Below the pieces are notes generated by a model that was not told the DNA's origin, made no database searches, and worked only from the letters and a program-made list of their open reading frames with translations. The translations under genes and the position numbers were made by a program. Below, one piece after another: positions 60,127-64,000 of a stretch of DNA of 64,000 bases. Each line of letters opens with the position of its first letter. Within the stretch, counting starts at the first letter, position 1. The DNA lies in contig NZ_JAENII010000004.1 of the NCBI RefSeq assembly GCF_016595525.1, forward strand, positions 1-64,000, read 5' to 3'. This DNA is from Haloferula rosea (GTDB lineage: Bacteria; Verrucomicrobiota; Verrucomicrobiia; Verrucomicrobiales; Akkermansiaceae).

Positions 60127-60930
60127 TCAGTGCCGCTTGCGGTACTCGCTCGGAGCGCGCCCGGTGTACTGGCGGAAGGCATGCGAAAAATGGGGCTCGT
60201 CACAGAAACCCATGGCCTCGGCAATGTCGGCGGACTTCATCTGCGTGGTTTCCAGTAGATGGGCGGCCCGATTGATGACCTGCTGGCGGTGGTAGCGATG
60301 AGGCGGCATGCCTGCATGCTGCCGGAACCGGCGTCTGAAGGTTTCATACGGCAGGTCCAGCTCGGCCGCCACCGCCTGGACCTTCGCCTCCGGCTGGGAA
60401 AGCAGCCGACACGCATCCGCAAACCACCGGGGCCCATCGACCACGGGTGTCCAGTTCTCCACACTCCCCTCAAGGACTTCCGCCAGCAGTGCTTGGAATC
60501 GACACAGGCGCGTGCTCGTCCCGGTATCGGCATCCACCACCTCACCGAGGAGGCGCTCGATCCAGCCGGCGGTGTCGCCGAGACGACCCGAAACGCGGCC
60601 GACTTCGATCAGTCCTTCCTCCCGCCACAGATCGAAGACCGGGCCTTCAAACATGATGTAGAACTCGTCCCAACCGCCGGACACCAAAGGGCGGTAAGAG
60701 TGGCCCAGCTCGGGTAGCACCAGCACCCAATCTCCCGCGACGAGGCTCCGCTCACGGCCATTCTCGTCCTCATAAATGCCTTCGCCCCGGGTGATCAGAA
60801 CCAGAGCATACCGCTGCAGGTAGCGAAACCGGGCCATGCCGCCCTGCGATGCACGGACTTCCCCCACCTCCACCAGTTGGCCAAGCGGACTACGCAAATG
60901 CGACAAGAGACGATTCCACTTCCGATCCAT
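60127..60930 (-). CDS. AraC-family transcriptional regulator
   Basis: A 267-residue regulator. The N-terminal half is a cupin-like sensing domain (RYALVLITRGEGIYEDENG, AGDWVLVLPELGHSYRPL). The C-terminal half has the AraC double helix-turn-helix (KVQAVAAELDLPYETFRRRFRQ and MKSADIAEAMGFCDEPHFSHAF), ending GRAPSEYRKRH. It is divergent from the PSD1 gene with a 104-base gap, so it may control that operon, probably in response to a sugar. ATG 60930 is used; 60957 is an alternative. The gene is convergent with trmD. Confidence 0.9.
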   Translation of the reverse strand: MDRKWNRLLSHLRSPLGQLVEVGEVRASQGGMARFRYLQRYALVLITRGEGIYEDENGRERSLVAGDWVLVLPELGHSYRPLVSGGWDEFYIMFEGPVFDLWREEGLIEVGRVSGRLGDTAGWIERLLGEVVDADTGTSTRLCRFQALLAEVLEGSVENWTPVVDGPRWFADACRLLSQPEAKVQAVAAELDLPYETFRRRFRQHAGMPPHRYHRQQVINRAAHLLETTQMKSADIAEAMGFCDEPHFSHAFRQYTGRAPSEYRKRH

Positions 60931-61034
60931 CGAGCTCACCTTCGACTGGAATACCATTTTTCACAAGTATTACCCATTTCATACAATTCATTCCATTGAG
61001 TTTCGGCCAGCTCCGCACGTATGATGTCCCACTC

Positions 61035-63911
61035 ATGCCCACCGTCTTCAGATTCCTGCCACTCTTGGGGTGTTCCCTCATGGGGACCGACGTGCTCGTC
61101 GGCGAAGAGGTCGACTTCAATCGCGATGTCCGCCCGCTGCTGACCAAGAACTGCACGACCTGCCATGGCGGGGTCAAAATGGCCGGGGAGGTATCCTTCC
61201 TCTACCGCGAGGATGTCCTCGGGAAAGGCGAATCGGGCAAACCCGTGGTCGTGCCCGGCGACCCCGGGGCCTCCGAGATGATCCGCCGTCTGCTGACATC
61301 GGACCCGGACGACCGGATGCCACCGCCGGATCACCACCCGAAACCTCTTCCCAAGGAAGACATCGAGACCCTCACCCGCTGGATCGAACAGGGTGCCGAG
61401 TGGGGAGACCACTGGGCCTTCGAAAAGCCGACCGAACCGGAACTCCCCCCCGTCCGCAACTCGGACTGGCCGAAGCAGAAGGCCGATCACTTCATCCTCG
61501 CCCGGCTGGAGGCGGAGGAACTTGAACCGTCCCCGGAAGCCAGCCTGGCCGAGTGGCTTCGCCGCGCTTCACTCGACCTGACCGGACTTCCACCGACCCC
61601 CGGGGACCTCGACTCGCTCGAACAAGCGGCCGCCACCGACCGCGAGGCCGCAATGGAAGCCACCGTCGACCGCCTGCTCGCCTCCCCCGCATTCGGCGAG
61701 CGGTGGGCATCCATGTGGCTGGATCTGGCCCGCTATGCCGACACCACCGGATTCGAAAAGGACCCGCACCGCGACATCTGGCCCTGGAGGGACTGGGTGA
61801 TCCGTGCGCTCAATGCGGACATGCCCTACGATGAATTTAGTACCAAACAACTTGCCGGCGACCTCCTCCCCGACCCGGGCCCCGACGATTTCATCGCAAC
61901 CGGCTTCCACCGCAATACGCAGAACAACACCGAGGGCGGCACCGACGACGAGGAATGGCGCATGGAGGCCGTCATCGATCGCGTCAACACCACCTGGACG
62001 GCGTGGAACGCCACCACCTTCAGCTGCGTCCAGTGCCACGCCCACCCCTACGAGCCGATTCCCCACGAGGACTACTACCGCTTCCTCGCCTTCTTCAACA
62101 ACAGCGAGGACGTCGACATCAACAACGACTTCCCCCGCACCAAGGTGGCCGACAAGCCGGAACAGCAGGCCGAAGTGGTCCGACTCGAGCGGGCGATCCG
62201 GACCAAACGCACCGAGATCAACCGCACGGCGCGGGAGGTGGCGGAGACCCTCGGCGACTGGCGCACCCTGACCGCCACCAAGACGGGCGCCCACCCCGAC
62301 ACCGGGCAACTGGCGCAGAACCCGCAGGGTGAGTTCATCAGCTCCGGCACCAACCCGACCCGCTCCCACTTCCAGATCGAGGCCGAGGCGCAGCCCTTCT
62401 CGGCCATGCGCATCCGCATCCTGCCGGAAAGCGATGACCCGAAGAAATGGGACGAACAGGGCGCCGTCATAGGCCGCCTCGTGGCCCGACTTGTCGATGG
62501 CGAGGGACAAGCCCGCGAGATCGCCATGCGCGAAGTCATCGCCGACTTCCTCGCCGGGCAGTGGGACCCCAACGAATCCCTCCGCGGTGGAGGCGCAGGC
62601 TTCGGCGAGTATCCGATGATGAAGCAGCCACGTACGGCATGGATCGTACCTGCCGAACCCGTCGTGCCCGGACCGGATGAAACGCTCGTACTTGAGATCC
62701 ACCATTCCGCCTCGTGCAACGGCGACAACCAGAACACCGTGCTACGCCGCTTCACCGTGGAACTCACCACCGACCCGTCCCTCGTCGACCATGTGAAGGC
62801 GGAACCGCGGGCCGCGGCATGGAAGGAACTGGATGCCATCAAGGCTCAGTACGCCGCCATCAAGGGCCGCACGATCCCCACCATGCAGGAACGGGACACC
62901 GATGCCACACGTCCGACCCGTCTCTTCATCCGCGGCAACCGCATGAGTCTCGATGAGATCATGGAGCCCGCGATTCCCGTGCTTTTCGATGGTCCCGAGA
63001 ACCCGACCAACCGCCTGGACATGGCGAAGTGGCTCGTCGGCAAGGATAACCCACTGGCCGGACGGGTGCTCGCCAACCGGCTCTGGGCCGAACTCTTCGG
63101 CATCGGCATCGTGGAAACGCTGGAGGACTTCGGAAGTTCCGGCGCCCTCCCGACTCATCCCGAGCTGCTCGACCATCTCGCCCTGCGCCTGCGCGATCAT
63201 CATCAGTGGCACATCAAGCCCTTCCTCAAGGAACTCGTGCTGTCCGCGGCCTACCGTCAATCGCACAAGGCGAAGCCGGAGTTGATGGCGAAGGACCCGA
63301 GGAACCAGCTCGTCGCACGCGGACCACGCCAGCGCCTCACCGCGGAAATGGTGCGCGATCAGGCGCTCAAGGTTTCCGGACTCCTCTCGTCGAAGCAGTT
63401 TGGCCCACCCGTTTACCCCCCGCAGCCGGACGGCGTGTGGAGCACGGTTTACAGCGGTGAGCAGTGGACCACCTCGCAGGGTGAGGACCGCTACCGCCGC
63501 GGCATCTACACCTACGTGCGCCGCACCGCCGGCTTCCCCGGGTTCCTCACCTTCGATGCGCCTTCGCGGGACCTCTGCAGTGCGCGTCGCATCGCGACAA
63601 ACACACCCCTCCAGGCCCTGGTCACGCTCAATGACCCCGCCCACATCGAGTTCGCCCAGGCCTTCGCCGACCGGATTGGAAAAGCCGCACCCGACCTGAC
63701 CGGCCAGCTGATCTGGGCGTATCGGGAGCTCACCCTCGACCAGCCGGCACCTGCCACGCTGGACACCCTCATCGCCCTCCACGGGCAGCTCGTGAAGGAA
63801 CTCACCGCCACCCCGGAAGACTCCACGAAGCTCGCCCCCACGCCCGAGCAGGCCGCCATGGTCATGGTCGCCAACACCCTACTCAACTCCGACCTCGCGC
63901 TGAACCGCTAG
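61035..63911 (+). CDS. PSD1-type cytochrome protein (DUF1549 and DUF1553)
   Basis: A 958-residue secreted protein typical of Planctomycetes and Verrucomicrobia. After a signal peptide (FRFLPLLGCSLMGTDVLVG) comes a heme-binding region with CTTCHGG (CxxCH) and the planctomycete cytochrome C pattern (VDFNRDVRPLLTKN, RMPPPDHHPKPLP). DUF1549 follows (WLRRASLDLTGLPPTPGDL, WASMWLDLARYADTTGF), then a middle region of unknown fold, then DUF1553 (DMAKWLVGKDNPLAGRVLANRLW, TNTPLQALVTLNDPAHIE). It probably works in a secreted redox or sulfated-polysaccharide-degradation complex. It is followed by a DUF1501 gene, as in most such loci. Confidence 0.93.
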   Translation: MPTVFRFLPLLGCSLMGTDVLVGEEVDFNRDVRPLLTKNCTTCHGGVKMAGEVSFLYREDVLGKGESGKPVVVPGDPGASEMIRRLLTSDPDDRMPPPDHHPKPLPKEDIETLTRWIEQGAEWGDHWAFEKPTEPELPPVRNSDWPKQKADHFILARLEAEELEPSPEASLAEWLRRASLDLTGLPPTPGDLDSLEQAAATDREAAMEATVDRLLASPAFGERWASMWLDLARYADTTGFEKDPHRDIWPWRDWVIRALNADMPYDEFSTKQLAGDLLPDPGPDDFIATGFHRNTQNNTEGGTDDEEWRMEAVIDRVNTTWTAWNATTFSCVQCHAHPYEPIPHEDYYRFLAFFNNSEDVDINNDFPRTKVADKPEQQAEVVRLERAIRTKRTEINRTAREVAETLGDWRTLTATKTGAHPDTGQLAQNPQGEFISSGTNPTRSHFQIEAEAQPFSAMRIRILPESDDPKKWDEQGAVIGRLVARLVDGEGQAREIAMREVIADFLAGQWDPNESLRGGGAGFGEYPMMKQPRTAWIVPAEPVVPGPDETLVLEIHHSASCNGDNQNTVLRRFTVELTTDPSLVDHVKAEPRAAAWKELDAIKAQYAAIKGRTIPTMQERDTDATRPTRLFIRGNRMSLDEIMEPAIPVLFDGPENPTNRLDMAKWLVGKDNPLAGRVLANRLWAELFGIGIVETLEDFGSSGALPTHPELLDHLALRLRDHHQWHIKPFLKELVLSAAYRQSHKAKPELMAKDPRNQLVARGPRQRLTAEMVRDQALKVSGLLSSKQFGPPVYPPQPDGVWSTVYSGEQWTTSQGEDRYRRGIYTYVRRTAGFPGFLTFDAPSRDLCSARRIATNTPLQALVTLNDPAHIEFAQAFADRIGKAAPDLTGQLIWAYRELTLDQPAPATLDTLIALHGQLVKELTATPEDSTKLAPTPEQAAMVMVANTLLNSDLALNR

Positions 63912-63922
63912 GAACTCCCGCC

Positions 63923-64000
63923 ATGAACCTCTTCCAACAACTCCAGCACGACCAACTCCAGCACCTCACCCGCCGACATTTCCTCTCGAAGTGCTCGATC
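63923..64000 (+). CDS. DUF1501 protein, N-terminal fragment
   Basis: Only the first 26 codons lie in the window. The protein begins with a Gln-rich stretch and a twin-arginine-like LTRRHFLSKCS motif, the usual Tat leader of DUF1501 proteins. It lies 11 bases after the PSD1 gene and is its standard partner. The rest is cut off by the window end. Confidence 0.8.
   Translation, partial: MNLFQQLQHDQLQHLTRRHFLSKCSI

Overview
The window is a chromosomal segment of a GC-rich, Gram-negative bacterium, most likely a member of the Verrucomicrobia (Verrucomicrobiales, Luteolibacter/Haloferula-like). This is an inference from gene content: a PSD1-type cytochrome (DUF1549/DUF1553) followed by a DUF1501 gene, a ThuA-domain protein, many secreted alpha/beta hydrolases, a prepilin-like N-methylated protein, a PEP-CTERM tail, secreted proteins ending in an 'FYRV' module, an AIM24 protein and a XylR-type regulator. 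No rRNA, tRNA, CRISPR array, prophage or transposase gene was seen.

Layout. 1-8100: DUF2809 membrane protein, aldo/keto reductase, PQQ-propeller protein, AIM24 protein, acetyltransferase, PH-domain membrane protein, esterase, serine hydrolase, cupin. 8100-11134: unknown protein, RlpA lipoprotein, shikimate kinase, QueG. 11140-12730: a small defence/stability island, namely a RelE/ParE-type toxin-antitoxin pair bracketed by direct repeats, plus an Mrr endonuclease. 12800-16285: a LysR regulator divergent from a translationally coupled trio (sterol desaturase, unknown, HTTM-DCC fusion). 16286-19465: a gene-poor stretch around a membrane protein with an array of CxxCxGxG zinc modules. 19466-23086: EamA transporter, argD and argF, with a four-helix-bundle (23S IVP-like) cassette with inverted repeats lodged between argD and argF. 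23100-31946: REP-like hairpins, an anchored unknown protein, esterase, TilS, GlsB-like protein, pilin-like protein, DUF2452 protein, DAHP synthase, M29-like peptidase, cupin, and a 4-mercaptohistidine methyltransferase. 31987-38051: a vWA protein with its ECF sigma factor, then a two-component system with a rhodanese. 38184-44287: secreted and envelope proteins (LHEWGTF protein, Tat-like protein, tyrosine-phosphatase lipoprotein, DsbD-N protein, ThuA protein, esterase). 44347-50907: a DUF5690-like transporter, then three secreted proteins that together carry six copies of a 'DWIGIY' domain. 51064-57000: a XylR-HAD fusion regulator, a sialidase, an SLC13 permease. 57059-64000: SPFH and zinc-ribbon pair, TrmD, AraC regulator, PSD1 cytochrome and the start of a DUF1501 gene.

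How the genes work together. Core metabolism is scattered (AroK, DAHP synthase, ArgD/ArgF, TilS, QueG, TrmD). The accessory content points to a surface-active heterotroph that releases sugars and phosphate from polymers (sialidase, metallophosphatase, esterases, XylR-type control, PSD1/DUF1501 pair). Several operons show ATGA stop-start overlaps, implying translational coupling: toxin-antitoxin, desaturase trio, sigma/vWA, and response regulator/kinase. The strongest candidates for something undescribed are the six-copy DWIGIY domain cluster, the repeat-bracketed cassettes (four-helix-bundle and toxin-antitoxin), and a four-half-site direct-repeat operator in front of the two-component operon.
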